Positions 52,247 to 60,530 of a stretch of 64,000 bases of DNA are shown here, one piece after another. The notes beneath the pieces are model-generated. The model was not told the DNA's origin, did not search any database, and saw nothing but the letters and a program-made list of their open reading frames with translations. Origin of the DNA: UBA5109 sp038148755. GTDB lineage: Bacteria; Pseudomonadota; Gammaproteobacteria; Pseudomonadales; Pseudohongiellaceae. Every line of letters begins with the position of its first letter. The first letter of the stretch is position 1. The stretch lies in assembly GCA_038148755.1 (NCBI GenBank), contig JAYQWA010000002.1:62001-126000 (forward strand), read 5' to 3'. The translations under genes and the position numbers were made by a program.

Positions 52247-53809
52247 TCAGCTATCGAAGATATCAACTTCACCCCAGCCACCACCACCTGGTGTATTGAT
52301 GCTTAAACGCTGGCCTGGCTTGGCCGTAAATGAACATTTAGCAGGCAGGGCTTTTGACTCAAGATAATTCTCGCCCGGTTCAGCATCAGAGCCCCCTGCA
52401 AGCCCCCAGGGTTTATTTCTCCTGCGTTCACTCAGGATGCTTACTCTGGTTTCCTGTAAAAACTCATACACTCTGCTTAAGCCGTCTCCACCCTGATGCA
52501 AGCCGCTACCACCGCTGTTTTTTCTTATCGCATAAGACGTAATGCGAATCGGATAATGCGCTTCGAGGCTTTCCACCGGGGTATTCAGCGTATTCGTCAT
52601 ATGCGAATGCACAGCACTCAGCCCGGCAAAATGCGGCCCGGCACCTGTGCCGCCGGCCAGGGTTTCATAATAATCCCAGTTGCCATCCTTCGTATATTGC
52701 CCCATAGCTATATTGTTCATGGTGCCCTGACTGGCTGCAGGTATCTGCTCCGGTAAAGCCTGAGATAAAGCACCAAGTACCACATCAACAATCCGGCTGG
52801 AAGTCTCAACATTGCCGGCAACCACTGCAGCAGGATAACTGGCATTCACCAGGCAGGAAGCTGGCGCGGTAATATGTAAATGCCGGAATATGCCGGCGCA
52901 GGCAGGGGTATAGTCAGGCATCAGACAGCGGAACACGTAGTACACAGCGGCAGCCGTCACTGATAAGGGGCAATTGATGTTACCTTTTGCCTGTGCAGCC
53001 GTACCCTGGAAATCGGCGATAATTTTTCCCGGGCTTACGCTGAGTGTTAACTCAATACGCAAGTCCCGATTACAAAGTCCATCATCATCCATGACATCAG
53101 TAAAATGGTAACTCCCGGCAGGAATACTTTGTAAGGCACTCGCTGCCAGGGTTTCACCGTAGCGGTTAAGCGCCTCTAAGGCCATTTGGAAATTGGCGAT
53201 ACCCTGAGCAGATATTAATTCCTGCAAACGTTGTTTGCCTGTATACAAGGCGCTAATTTGAGCGGCAAAGTCTCCACCAATATCTTCACCTTTTACCTTT
53301 TGCTTCTTATCCAGCTTGCCTAATAATTCAGCAAGCTTCTGATTTAACTTTCCCTGCTGATAAAGATATTGCGGCGAAATCACCAAACCCTCTTCTTCAA
53401 GTGAACTGGAATTAGGCATGGAGCCGGGCGAATCTGATCCGATATTGGCATGGTGCGCGCGGTTAACTACAAAAGCTGCCAGCAGGTTATCTGCAAAAAC
53501 CGGCGCAAGCACCGTCACGTCAGGCAAATGCGTGCCTCCAAGAAATGGGTCATTCAGAATAACAACATCTCCTTCATGCCAGTCAAATCGATTTACGATT
53601 TCTGCCAGGGCAAAAGCCATACTGCCGAGATGCACAGGGATATGTGCCGCCTGCGCACAGAGTTCTCCATTCGCATCAAACAAGGCACAGGAAAAATCCA
53701 GTCTGTCTTTAATATTCGGGGAAAAAGCCGTGCGCCTTAGCACAGATCCCATCTCATCACAGACAGCCTCCATGCGGCTGACAAACAGACTTAATTCAAT
53801 AGCGTTCAT
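52247..53809 (-). CDS. hyuB: hydantoinase B / 5-oxoprolinase beta-like protein, without partner
   Basis: The 520-residue product matches HyuB: MEAVCDEMGSVLRRTAFSPN at the start, DVVILNDPFLGGTHLPD, RAHHANIGSDSPGSMP, then SLEAHYPIRITSYAIRKNSGG, and SINTPGGGGWG at the end. HyuB needs HyuA for ATP-dependent ring opening of hydantoins or oxoproline. No hyuA is visible near it; 53810-54108 is empty. It may work with an alpha subunit elsewhere or be unable to act alone. Confidence 0.9.
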   Translation of the reverse strand: MNAIELSLFVSRMEAVCDEMGSVLRRTAFSPNIKDRLDFSCALFDANGELCAQAAHIPVHLGSMAFALAEIVNRFDWHEGDVVILNDPFLGGTHLPDVTVLAPVFADNLLAAFVVNRAHHANIGSDSPGSMPNSSSLEEEGLVISPQYLYQQGKLNQKLAELLGKLDKKQKVKGEDIGGDFAAQISALYTGKQRLQELISAQGIANFQMALEALNRYGETLAASALQSIPAGSYHFTDVMDDDGLCNRDLRIELTLSVSPGKIIADFQGTAAQAKGNINCPLSVTAAAVYYVFRCLMPDYTPACAGIFRHLHITAPASCLVNASYPAAVVAGNVETSSRIVDVVLGALSQALPEQIPAASQGTMNNIAMGQYTKDGNWDYYETLAGGTGAGPHFAGLSAVHSHMTNTLNTPVESLEAHYPIRITSYAIRKNSGGSGLHQGGDGLSRVYEFLQETRVSILSERRRNKPWGLAGGSDAEPGENYLESKALPAKCSFTAKPGQRLSINTPGGGGWGEVDIFDS

Positions 53810-54017
53810 AATTTAAACCAATAATCAGAAAAAATAAGCCGATAGTCATTCGTATCAACCTGTCTTGCAAACCTACGTTAGTTATCATTTTTATGTCTCC
53901 TCTCGGAATATGCGGTAACAGTTTAACCAGACTACTTTGCCAAAGATACAGGATTGATAGCGCCAGTTACCGACACAGATCAAATGATTGATAATTAATG
54001 GAACCCTCGGCATTTTC

Positions 54018-54061
54018 TGCTAGAATTACGCTTTAATTAGGGTAGCTCGCGCTGCCCTTTT
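54018..54061 (+). promoter_or_regulatory. putative argD promoter and leader hairpin
   Basis: TGCTAGAAT at 54018-54026 is an extended -10 element identical to the one before fhs. The transcript would start just before a hairpin, AGGGTAGC (54039-54046) with GCTGCCCT (54051-54058), one G-T pair, followed by a short T-run (TTTT). This resembles an attenuator or protective leader stem; no leader peptide rich in arginine is visible. Confidence 0.35.
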
Positions 54062-54080
54062 GCGTTTAACGAGCCAGATA

Positions 54081-54094
54081 TCTGGATATCCAGA
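54081..54094 (+). other. perfect 14-base palindrome before argD
   Basis: TCTGGATATCCAGA at 54081-54094 is its own reverse complement and ends 14 bases upstream of the argD ATG. It is placed to act as an operator or to fold over the ribosome site. It does not look like the standard ArgR box (which carries TGAAT and ATTCA halves). Confidence 0.4.
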
Positions 54095-54108
54095 GACAAA
54101 CAGGACAA

Positions 54109-55293
54109 ATGAAACAGAGAACTCACATTATGCCGACCTATAACAGATATCCCGTCGCATTCGATCATGGCGAGGGTGTTTGGCTATATGATACTGACGG
54201 CAATAAATACCTGGATGCCATCAGCGGCATCGCTGTATGCCCGCTCGGCCATAAACACCGGGCATTCACTCAGGCATTAATAGCGCAAAGCCAGAAACTT
54301 ATACATACCTCTAATCTGTATGCTATTCCCTTGCAGGAAGAACTCGCCGACAGGCTTTGCCAGGACTCAGGCATGCAGCAGGTATTTTTTGCCAATTCAG
54401 GCACAGAAGCGAACGAAGCTGCGATAAAAACTGCCAGGCTATATGGGCATAACAAGGGCATAAAGCTGCCGCAGATTATTGTGATGGAAGGCGCTTTTCA
54501 TGGCAGAAGTATGGGCTCTTTAAGTGCCACATATAACTCTAAACATCAGGAGGGCTTTGCTCCTTTACTTGAAGGCTTTGTCAGAGTTCCTCTGAATGAT
54601 GTTGCTGCTGTAGAAAAATGTCTCAGCGAAAATCCAGACATTGTTGCCATCATGCTGGAACCCATTCAGGGTGAAAGCGGAATCAACCCCTGTGCTGCAA
54701 GCTATCTCGAATCCTTGCAGGCGCTATGTGAGCAACATGATCTGTTGCTGATATTGGACGAAGTCCAAACCGGCAACGGCAGAACCGGCAAATATTTCAG
54801 CTTCCAGCATAGCGCCGTACAACCGGACATTCTGACCACTGCCAAGGGCATGGGTAACGGCTTTCCCATGGGCGCCTGTCTGGTTGGTGGTAGGGCTGTC
54901 AATGTCATGCAGGCTGGCCATCATGGCAGTACTTTTGGTGGCAGTCCATTAGCCAGCGCTGCAGGCCTGGCTGTCAATCAGGCTATCCACGATGAAAAAC
55001 TGATGCAGAATGCGCAACATCAGGGACAACTGATTCTTGAATCCCTGCAAAAAAACCTGGCAGGTATTCCGGCTATCAAAGAGGTCAGAGGTTTAGGCCT
55101 GATGTTGGGTATTGAATTTTCAATCCCCTGCAGTGAACTGGTTAATCTGGCCAGGGAAAAAGGGTTGTTGATTACCGTACAGATGGATAAGGTGGTACGT
55201 TTATTACCGCCATTGATTATCACCGATGCAGAATCTCAATTGCTTGTCGACACCCTTACCCAGGTGATCAGGGAGTTCTGTGATGAGCGTTAA
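54109..55293 (+). CDS. argD: acetylornithine aminotransferase
   Basis: ArgD makes acetylornithine and can also act in lysine synthesis. The 394-residue PLP enzyme has NSGTEANEAAIKTAR, LILDEVQTGNGRTG, and the PLP lysine in TTAKGMGNGFPMG (Lys246). AGGA lies just before the ATG at 54109; an ATG at 54130 (product starting MPTYNRYPVAF) is an alternative start. It overlaps argF by 11 bases, so the two are coupled. Confidence 0.96.
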   Translation: MKQRTHIMPTYNRYPVAFDHGEGVWLYDTDGNKYLDAISGIAVCPLGHKHRAFTQALIAQSQKLIHTSNLYAIPLQEELADRLCQDSGMQQVFFANSGTEANEAAIKTARLYGHNKGIKLPQIIVMEGAFHGRSMGSLSATYNSKHQEGFAPLLEGFVRVPLNDVAAVEKCLSENPDIVAIMLEPIQGESGINPCAASYLESLQALCEQHDLLLILDEVQTGNGRTGKYFSFQHSAVQPDILTTAKGMGNGFPMGACLVGGRAVNVMQAGHHGSTFGGSPLASAAGLAVNQAIHDEKLMQNAQHQGQLILESLQKNLAGIPAIKEVRGLGLMLGIEFSIPCSELVNLAREKGLLITVQMDKVVRLLPPLIITDAESQLLVDTLTQVIREFCDER

Positions 55294-56188
55294 ACATTTC
55301 AGAAATCTGCTTGATCTGGAGTCGCAGGAATTAAGACAGATAATTTCCCGCGCCACTGAATTGAAAGCCATGCTGGCCGAAGGTGTGCCGCATGAATTTT
55401 TAAAAAACAAGTCATTGGCAATGATTTTCGAAAAGTCGTCAACCCGTACCCGCGTCTCATTTGAAGTCGGCATGACCCAGTTTGGTGGTTCAGCCATATT
55501 TCTTTCTCCAGCTGACTCACAGCTGGGCAGAGGTGAGCCTGTGCCTGATACTGCCCGGGTATTATCAAGTATGGTGGATGCCATCATGGTCAGAACCTTT
55601 AAACAGGAAACGGTAGAAAGCTTGGCTGAACACGCTTCTGTACCGGTGATCAATGGGCTTTCTGATTCCTTTCATCCCTGTCAGTTACTGGCCGATTTAC
55701 AAACCTATTTTGAACACCGTGGCGACATTCAGAGCAAAAAAGTGTGCTGGGTAGGAGACGGTAATAATATGTGTAACTCCTATATTAATGCTGCAAAACT
55801 ATTGGATTTTGAGCTGGCTATAGCCTGCCCACCGGGTTATGGCCCCTTGCAAAGCCTGCTGGATGATAATAAAGACCGAGTGCAGCTTTTCCAGGATCCG
55901 CAACAAGCGGTGGCTGGAGCATCTCTGGTAAGTACTGATGTTTGGGCTTCAATGGGACAGGAAGCTGAACAACAAAAGCGCCTGCTTGATTTCGCGAACT
56001 TTGAAGTCACAACAGAATTGATGAGTTATGCCTCTAACGATGCAATCTTTCTGCACTGCCTGCCTGCTCATCGTGGCGAAGAAGTCAGTGCCGAGGTCAT
56101 CGACTCTCCTGATTCCCTGGTTTGGGAGCAAGCTGAAAACCGTTTACACGCACAAAAAGCGTTACTGGAATTTCTGCTATGCTCATAG
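55283..56188 (+). CDS. argF: ornithine carbamoyltransferase
   Basis: ArgF makes citrulline from ornithine and carbamoyl phosphate. The start is ATG at 55283, with GGGAG seven bases upstream. The 301-residue product has FEKSSTRTRVSFEVGMTQFG (carbamoyl-phosphate loop), DSFHPCQ, WVGDGNNMCNS and the HCLPAHRGEE motif with the catalytic Cys. With argG on the other side of the region, the last steps of arginine synthesis are covered. Confidence 0.97.
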   Translation: MSVKHFRNLLDLESQELRQIISRATELKAMLAEGVPHEFLKNKSLAMIFEKSSTRTRVSFEVGMTQFGGSAIFLSPADSQLGRGEPVPDTARVLSSMVDAIMVRTFKQETVESLAEHASVPVINGLSDSFHPCQLLADLQTYFEHRGDIQSKKVCWVGDGNNMCNSYINAAKLLDFELAIACPPGYGPLQSLLDDNKDRVQLFQDPQQAVAGASLVSTDVWASMGQEAEQQKRLLDFANFEVTTELMSYASNDAIFLHCLPAHRGEEVSAEVIDSPDSLVWEQAENRLHAQKALLEFLLCS

Positions 56189-56224
56189 CCTGCGCACACG
56201 CCGAATAAACCTTGTGAGCCTCAG

Positions 56225-56953
56225 GTGAGTACACTACTCGACGTAAAACAAATTTCCTGTCGTTATGGCGATAAGGTCATCATCCCGCAACTTAGCTTCG
56301 CTGTTAAGCAAGGGCAGATTGTGAGTCTGCTCGGCCCCAGTGGGTGTGGTAAAACTACCGCTTTACGGGCAATTGCCGGCTTTGAGCCTATCTATAGCGG
56401 TTCAATAGAGCTGGCCGGAAGAGTACTCAGTACACCAGACCAGACTCTGGCGCCTGAAACAAGAAAAGTCGGCATGGTCTTCCAGGATTACGCCCTCTTC
56501 CCTCACCTTACGATTAACGACAACATCGCTTTTGGCATTCAGGACAAAGAGAAAGCTGAACGTGTCAATAAAATTGACGAACTGCTGGATATGATAAAAC
56601 TGAAAGATCATGCAGACTATTACCCGCATCAGCTGTCAGGCGGACAACAGCAGCGGGTCGCTCTGGCCCGGGCTCTGGCACCCAACCCATCAATATTGTT
56701 ACTGGATGAACCCTTCTCAAACCTGGACACAGAATTGCGTCGCTCTTTAAGCCTGGAAGTACGCGATATCCTTAAACAAAACGATATTACCGCTATTCTG
56801 GTGACGCATGATCAATCAGAGGCTTTCATGGTAGCCGATGAAATTGGCATATTAAATGAAGGGCTTCTGCAGCAGTGGGGGCAACCAAAAACGCTGCGCC
56901 AGCAACCTGAAAATGAATTTGTCGCAAATTTCCTGGGCCTTAACGCCTCATAA
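56225..56953 (+). CDS. ABC transporter ATPase, iron/FbpC-like, without partner permease
   Basis: The 242-residue protein is an ABC ATPase with Walker A GPSGCGKTT, Q-loop in VFQDYALFPHLT, signature LSGGQQQRVALARAL, Walker B LLLDEPFSNLD and the H-loop in VTHDQSEA. It is closest to FbpC-type iron or polyamine importers but lacks the C-terminal regulatory (TOBE-like) domain. The start is GTG at 56225. It follows argF by 36 bases, an order I recall in Pseudomonas. No permease or binding protein lies nearby, so its partners must be elsewhere. Confidence 0.88.
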   Translation: MSTLLDVKQISCRYGDKVIIPQLSFAVKQGQIVSLLGPSGCGKTTALRAIAGFEPIYSGSIELAGRVLSTPDQTLAPETRKVGMVFQDYALFPHLTINDNIAFGIQDKEKAERVNKIDELLDMIKLKDHADYYPHQLSGGQQQRVALARALAPNPSILLLDEPFSNLDTELRRSLSLEVRDILKQNDITAILVTHDQSEAFMVADEIGILNEGLLQQWGQPKTLRQQPENEFVANFLGLNAS

Positions 56954-57192
56954 TAAAAACTACTAGACAGCTTTGTCTGCTTTGCATCCTTTATAACGCT
57001 AAACTGCCTATTTAAAGGGAAGTTCCTGCTTTGTCCCTGCTTTAGTAGCGCTAAATATTGCAGCTATTTACCCACAAATGCCTATTTTTTATCAACAGGC
57101 CTAACACAAGATGTAGTATTGGCCTTTTCACAAGTAAACTCGTGCTTTCAGCGATTTGAAAAAGCGCTAAGCTATAAATGACTACCCACAAC

Positions 57193-57201
57193 TTATCCAC
57201 A
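57193..57201 (+). promoter_or_regulatory. DnaA box
   Basis: TTATCCACA at 57193-57201 is a perfect match to the consensus TTATNCACA. In E. coli DnaA also regulates the nrdAB promoter, so a site here is plausible for cell-cycle control. No cluster of further exact boxes was found; TTTACCCACA near 57064 is only a near match. Confidence 0.65.
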
Positions 57202-57238
57202 TAAAATACACAACATTTTTACTTGCCAAGAAGAAAAA

Positions 57239-57254
57239 ATCCCTGATATAGTGG
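57239..57254 (+). promoter_or_regulatory. nrdR box: NrdR-like box 1 (weaker half)
   Basis: The 16-base site at 57239-57254 contains GATATAGTGG and matches 10 of 16 positions of the perfect palindrome found downstream. Its right half (TATAGTG) is intact. It starts 33 bases before box 2, about three helical turns, as expected for NrdR box pairs. The two also form an exact 10-base inverted repeat (57245-57254 with 57272-57281). Confidence 0.5.
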
Positions 57255-57271
57255 GCCTCGTCTATGTAAGT

Positions 57272-57287
57272 CCACTATATCTTGTGA
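57272..57287 (+). promoter_or_regulatory. nrdR box: NrdR-like box 2
   Basis: CCACTATATCTTGTGA at 57272-57287 matches 12 of 16 positions of the perfect palindrome at 57430. The left half CACTATAT is intact. Together with box 1 it makes a pair on the same helix face. NrdR represses ribonucleotide reductase genes when dATP or ATP occupancy is high. Confidence 0.6.
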
Positions 57288-57429
57288 TTTTAATGACTTA
57301 AGGCCCTTAGGCAGCATTAAATCGAAGTAAACCAAACAGTGAATACACATAGCCTTTTACAAAAACCAGATAGAGAATCCTGAAATTGATTCTATGCTCT
57401 GGTGATAGTGACGCACACACTGTATTCAA

Positions 57430-57445
57430 ACACTATATATAGTGT
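57430..57445 (+). promoter_or_regulatory. nrdR box: NrdR-like box 3, perfect palindrome
   Basis: ACACTATATATAGTGT at 57430-57445 is a perfect 16-base palindrome matching the NrdR consensus as I recall it (acaCwATATaTwGtgt). No T-run follows, so it is not a terminator. It lies 146 bases before the nrdA start and about 158 bases after box 2. Confidence 0.75.
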
Positions 57446-57591
57446 TATGTAATGTTAAGCGAAATAGCCTTCGTTACAGCAAAAAAGTGCATGAACTGCA
57501 CTAACTGAAAGAATGTCGCCTAGCATTTAAATGCCCGGCAAGAATATAGAAAAATAATAAACACAACGTCAAATTATGGAGTTTTATATCA

Positions 57592-60465
57592 ATGCACACT
57601 GAGACAGCAAATGACTCATCAACCTCAGCCTCGGTTACCGTCAACGACCAACAAGATTCCAACCTAGAAGCCACAGCGCCAGGTCAGCTGCGCGTTATCA
57701 AGCGTAATGGTTCAGTTGTCAGTTATGATGAAAGCAAAATTAACATTGCGATCACCAAAGCCTATCTGGCTGTAGAAGGAGGCAATGCCGCAGCATCGTC
57801 ACGCGTTCATGAAACCGTTGGCAAACTGTCAAAAGAAATTTCCGACACTTTTCGTCGGCGCATGCCTTCCGGTGGCAGCATTCATATAGAGGAGATCCAA
57901 GACCAGGTAGAGCTGATGCTAATGCGTTCCGGTGAACATAAAGTTGCCCGCAGCTACGTTATTTATCGTGCAGAACATGCCAAACAACGCGCTCAGCAGG
58001 AACCAGCCAGCCCGGCCGCACCCTCCAATATTATTGTCACAATGGATGATGGTTCGACTCAGCCGCTTGATACTGCCCGGCTACAGACCGTTATCAATGA
58101 AGCCTGTGAGGGCCTGGAAGACGTTACTGGTGAAGCCATTTACAATGAAACCCTGAAAAACCTTTATTCCGGTGTCAATATCAAGGATGTCCGCACATCG
58201 CTGGTTATGACAGCCCGCACCCTGGTTGAACAGGAGCCCAATTATTCCTATGTTGCTGCCCGCCTATTACTTGACAGCCTGCGCAGTGAAGCCTTGCGCT
58301 TTTTGAATATTACCGATGAAGCTACCCAGTCGGAAATGCATAACCGCTATGCCGCCGTCTTAAAACCCTATCTGGAAAAGGGTGTGGAGCTGGAACTGCT
58401 CTCCCCCGAACTGCTCAATTTTGATCTGGCTAGATTAGGAAACGCATTGCAGGCCGATCGTGACGAACAGTTTACTTATCTCGGTTTACAAACTCTGTAT
58501 GACCGTTACTTTATTCAAAGTGAAGGAACGCGCTTTGAATTACCGCAAATCTTCTTTATGCGCGTCGCCATGGGGTTGGCCATCAATGAAGAAGACCGCG
58601 AAGGTAAAGCCATTGAGTTTTATAATCTGATTTCCAGCTTCGATTATATGACTTCAACGCCGCAATTATTTAATGCCGGCACTTTACGTCCTCAACTTTC
58701 TTCGTGCTTCCTGACTACAGTGCCTGATGACCTGAGCGGTATTTATGGCGCTATTCATGATAATGCCATGCTTTCCAAATGGGCCGGAGGCCTGGGTAAT
58801 GACTGGACACCGGTTCGTGCCCTGGGTGCTTACATCAAAGGCACCAACGGTAAATCACAAGGTGTGGTTCCTTTCCTGAAAGTGGTTAACGATACCGCTG
58901 TTGCCGTTAATCAGGGGGGCAAACGTAAAGGTGCCGTGTGTTCCTATCTGGAAACCTGGCACCTGGATATTGAAGAATTTCTGGAACTGCGCAAAAACAC
59001 GGGTGATGACCGACGTCGTGCTCATGACATGAACAGTGCTAACTGGATTCCCGACTTGTTTATGAAACGTGTTTTCGATGATGGCGACTGGACACTGTTT
59101 TCTCCAAATGAAGTCCCGGACTTGCATGACCTGTACGGCAAAGCCTTTGAAGAACGTTATGCGCATTATGAGCAGCTTGCCCGCGAAGGCAAGATGTATG
59201 TACACAAAACACTGAAAGCCAAAGATCTGTGGCGCAAAATGCTGTCCATGCTGTTTGAAACCGGACACCCTTGGATCACTTTTAAGGATGCCTGTAATGT
59301 GCGCTCCCCACAACAGCATGTCGGGACGGTACATTCATCCAATCTGTGTACTGAAATTACACTCAATACCAGCAAGGATGAGATCGCCGTTTGTAATCTT
59401 GGTTCAATTAATCTGGTTAATCACGTCACCGAACGTGGACTGGATCGTGCCAAGCTGAAAAATACAATCCACACGGCAGTTCGCATGCTGGATAACGTCA
59501 TTGATATCAATTACTACTCAGTTCCGCAGGCAAAAACCTCCAACCTCAGACATCGCCCTGTCGGCATGGGCATCATGGGCTTTCAGGATGCCCTGTATAT
59601 TCAGAAAATTCCTTACAGTTCAGAGAATGCTGTGAATTTTGCCGATAGCGCCATGGAAGTCATCAGCTATCATGCCATTGAAGCTTCTACCCTGCTTGCC
59701 GAAGAACGTGGTACTTATGAAACCTACGAAGGTTCCTTGTGGAGCCAGGGAGTATTACCTATCGACTCCCTTAAAAAACTGCAGGAAGAGCGCGGTGATC
59801 AATATATGGAAGTCGACATGACCAGCACCCTGGACTGGGATGGCCTGCGTCAGCAGGTACTGGCAAAAGGCATGCGTAACTCCAATGTTATGGCTATTGC
59901 ACCAACCGCAACCATTGCCAACATAACAGGTGTTTCTCAGTCTATCGAGCCGACTTATCAGAACCTGTATGTGAAATCGAACCTGTCGGGCGAATTTACT
60001 GTGGTCAATCCTTACCTGGTCAGAGATCTGAAACAGGCTGGCCTCTGGGACAGCGTCATGATCAATGACCTGAAATATTATGAAGGCAGTGTACAAAAAA
60101 TTGATCGTATTCCGGCTACCTTAAAAACACTGTATGCCACAGCTTTTGAAATTAATCCGCGCTGGCTGGTTGATTCTGCCAGCCGTCGCCAAAAATGGAT
60201 TGATCAGGCACAGTCGCTGAATCTGTACATTGCTGAAGCAAATGGCAAAAAATTGGATGTTACCTACCGAATGGCTTGGTACCGCGGTTTGAAAACAACC
60301 TATTACCTGCGTGCCATGGCAGCTACCAGTACGGAAAAATCAACTATCAACAGCGGCACGTTAAACGCGGTGTCTTCAGGTTCCGAGACAAGTGGTCCGG
60401 TAGCAGCAGCTGAAGTACCAAAAGCCTGCTCAATTGATGACCCGGATTGCGAAGCCTGTCAGTAA
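57592..60465 (+). CDS. nrdA: ribonucleoside-diphosphate reductase, large subunit (class Ia)
   Basis: The 957-residue subunit holds the active and allosteric sites for making deoxynucleotides. It has two N-terminal ATP-cones (about residues 31-135 and 145-245), the first LRVIKRNGSVVSYDESKI, the second IVTMDDGSTQPLDTARLQ. The catalytic core has QLSSCFLTTVPDDL (active-site Cys), NLCTEITLNT and a C-terminal DPDCEACQ redox pair. The double cone is usual in pseudomonad NrdA. It is controlled by the upstream NrdR-like boxes. Confidence 0.97.
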   Translation: MHTETANDSSTSASVTVNDQQDSNLEATAPGQLRVIKRNGSVVSYDESKINIAITKAYLAVEGGNAAASSRVHETVGKLSKEISDTFRRRMPSGGSIHIEEIQDQVELMLMRSGEHKVARSYVIYRAEHAKQRAQQEPASPAAPSNIIVTMDDGSTQPLDTARLQTVINEACEGLEDVTGEAIYNETLKNLYSGVNIKDVRTSLVMTARTLVEQEPNYSYVAARLLLDSLRSEALRFLNITDEATQSEMHNRYAAVLKPYLEKGVELELLSPELLNFDLARLGNALQADRDEQFTYLGLQTLYDRYFIQSEGTRFELPQIFFMRVAMGLAINEEDREGKAIEFYNLISSFDYMTSTPQLFNAGTLRPQLSSCFLTTVPDDLSGIYGAIHDNAMLSKWAGGLGNDWTPVRALGAYIKGTNGKSQGVVPFLKVVNDTAVAVNQGGKRKGAVCSYLETWHLDIEEFLELRKNTGDDRRRAHDMNSANWIPDLFMKRVFDDGDWTLFSPNEVPDLHDLYGKAFEERYAHYEQLAREGKMYVHKTLKAKDLWRKMLSMLFETGHPWITFKDACNVRSPQQHVGTVHSSNLCTEITLNTSKDEIAVCNLGSINLVNHVTERGLDRAKLKNTIHTAVRMLDNVIDINYYSVPQAKTSNLRHRPVGMGIMGFQDALYIQKIPYSSENAVNFADSAMEVISYHAIEASTLLAEERGTYETYEGSLWSQGVLPIDSLKKLQEERGDQYMEVDMTSTLDWDGLRQQVLAKGMRNSNVMAIAPTATIANITGVSQSIEPTYQNLYVKSNLSGEFTVVNPYLVRDLKQAGLWDSVMINDLKYYEGSVQKIDRIPATLKTLYATAFEINPRWLVDSASRRQKWIDQAQSLNLYIAEANGKKLDVTYRMAWYRGLKTTYYLRAMAATSTEKSTINSGTLNAVSSGSETSGPVAAAEVPKACSIDDPDCEACQ

Positions 60466-60530
60466 AGGTTACTGAAAAGAACAATTGAAAATAACAGTTA
60501 AGAAATTTAAAGATCAAGAGGTCTAAAACA

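Larger units (their letters stand above)
56954..57591 (+). other. 638-base regulatory region before nrdA
   Basis: No coding gene was recognised between 56954 and 57591. Signals seen: one perfect DnaA box, two NrdR-like boxes that form part of a larger inverted repeat, and one perfect NrdR-type palindrome near 57430 (each listed separately). A weak hairpin, AGACA-TGTCT near 56965, might end the ABC ATPase transcript. The length, much more than other gaps here, suggests a controlled promoter for ribonucleotide reductase. Confidence 0.6.

Noticed and set aside
57430..57445. Palindrome at 57430 as a terminator
   Set aside because: No T-run follows; length and sequence match an NrdR box better.
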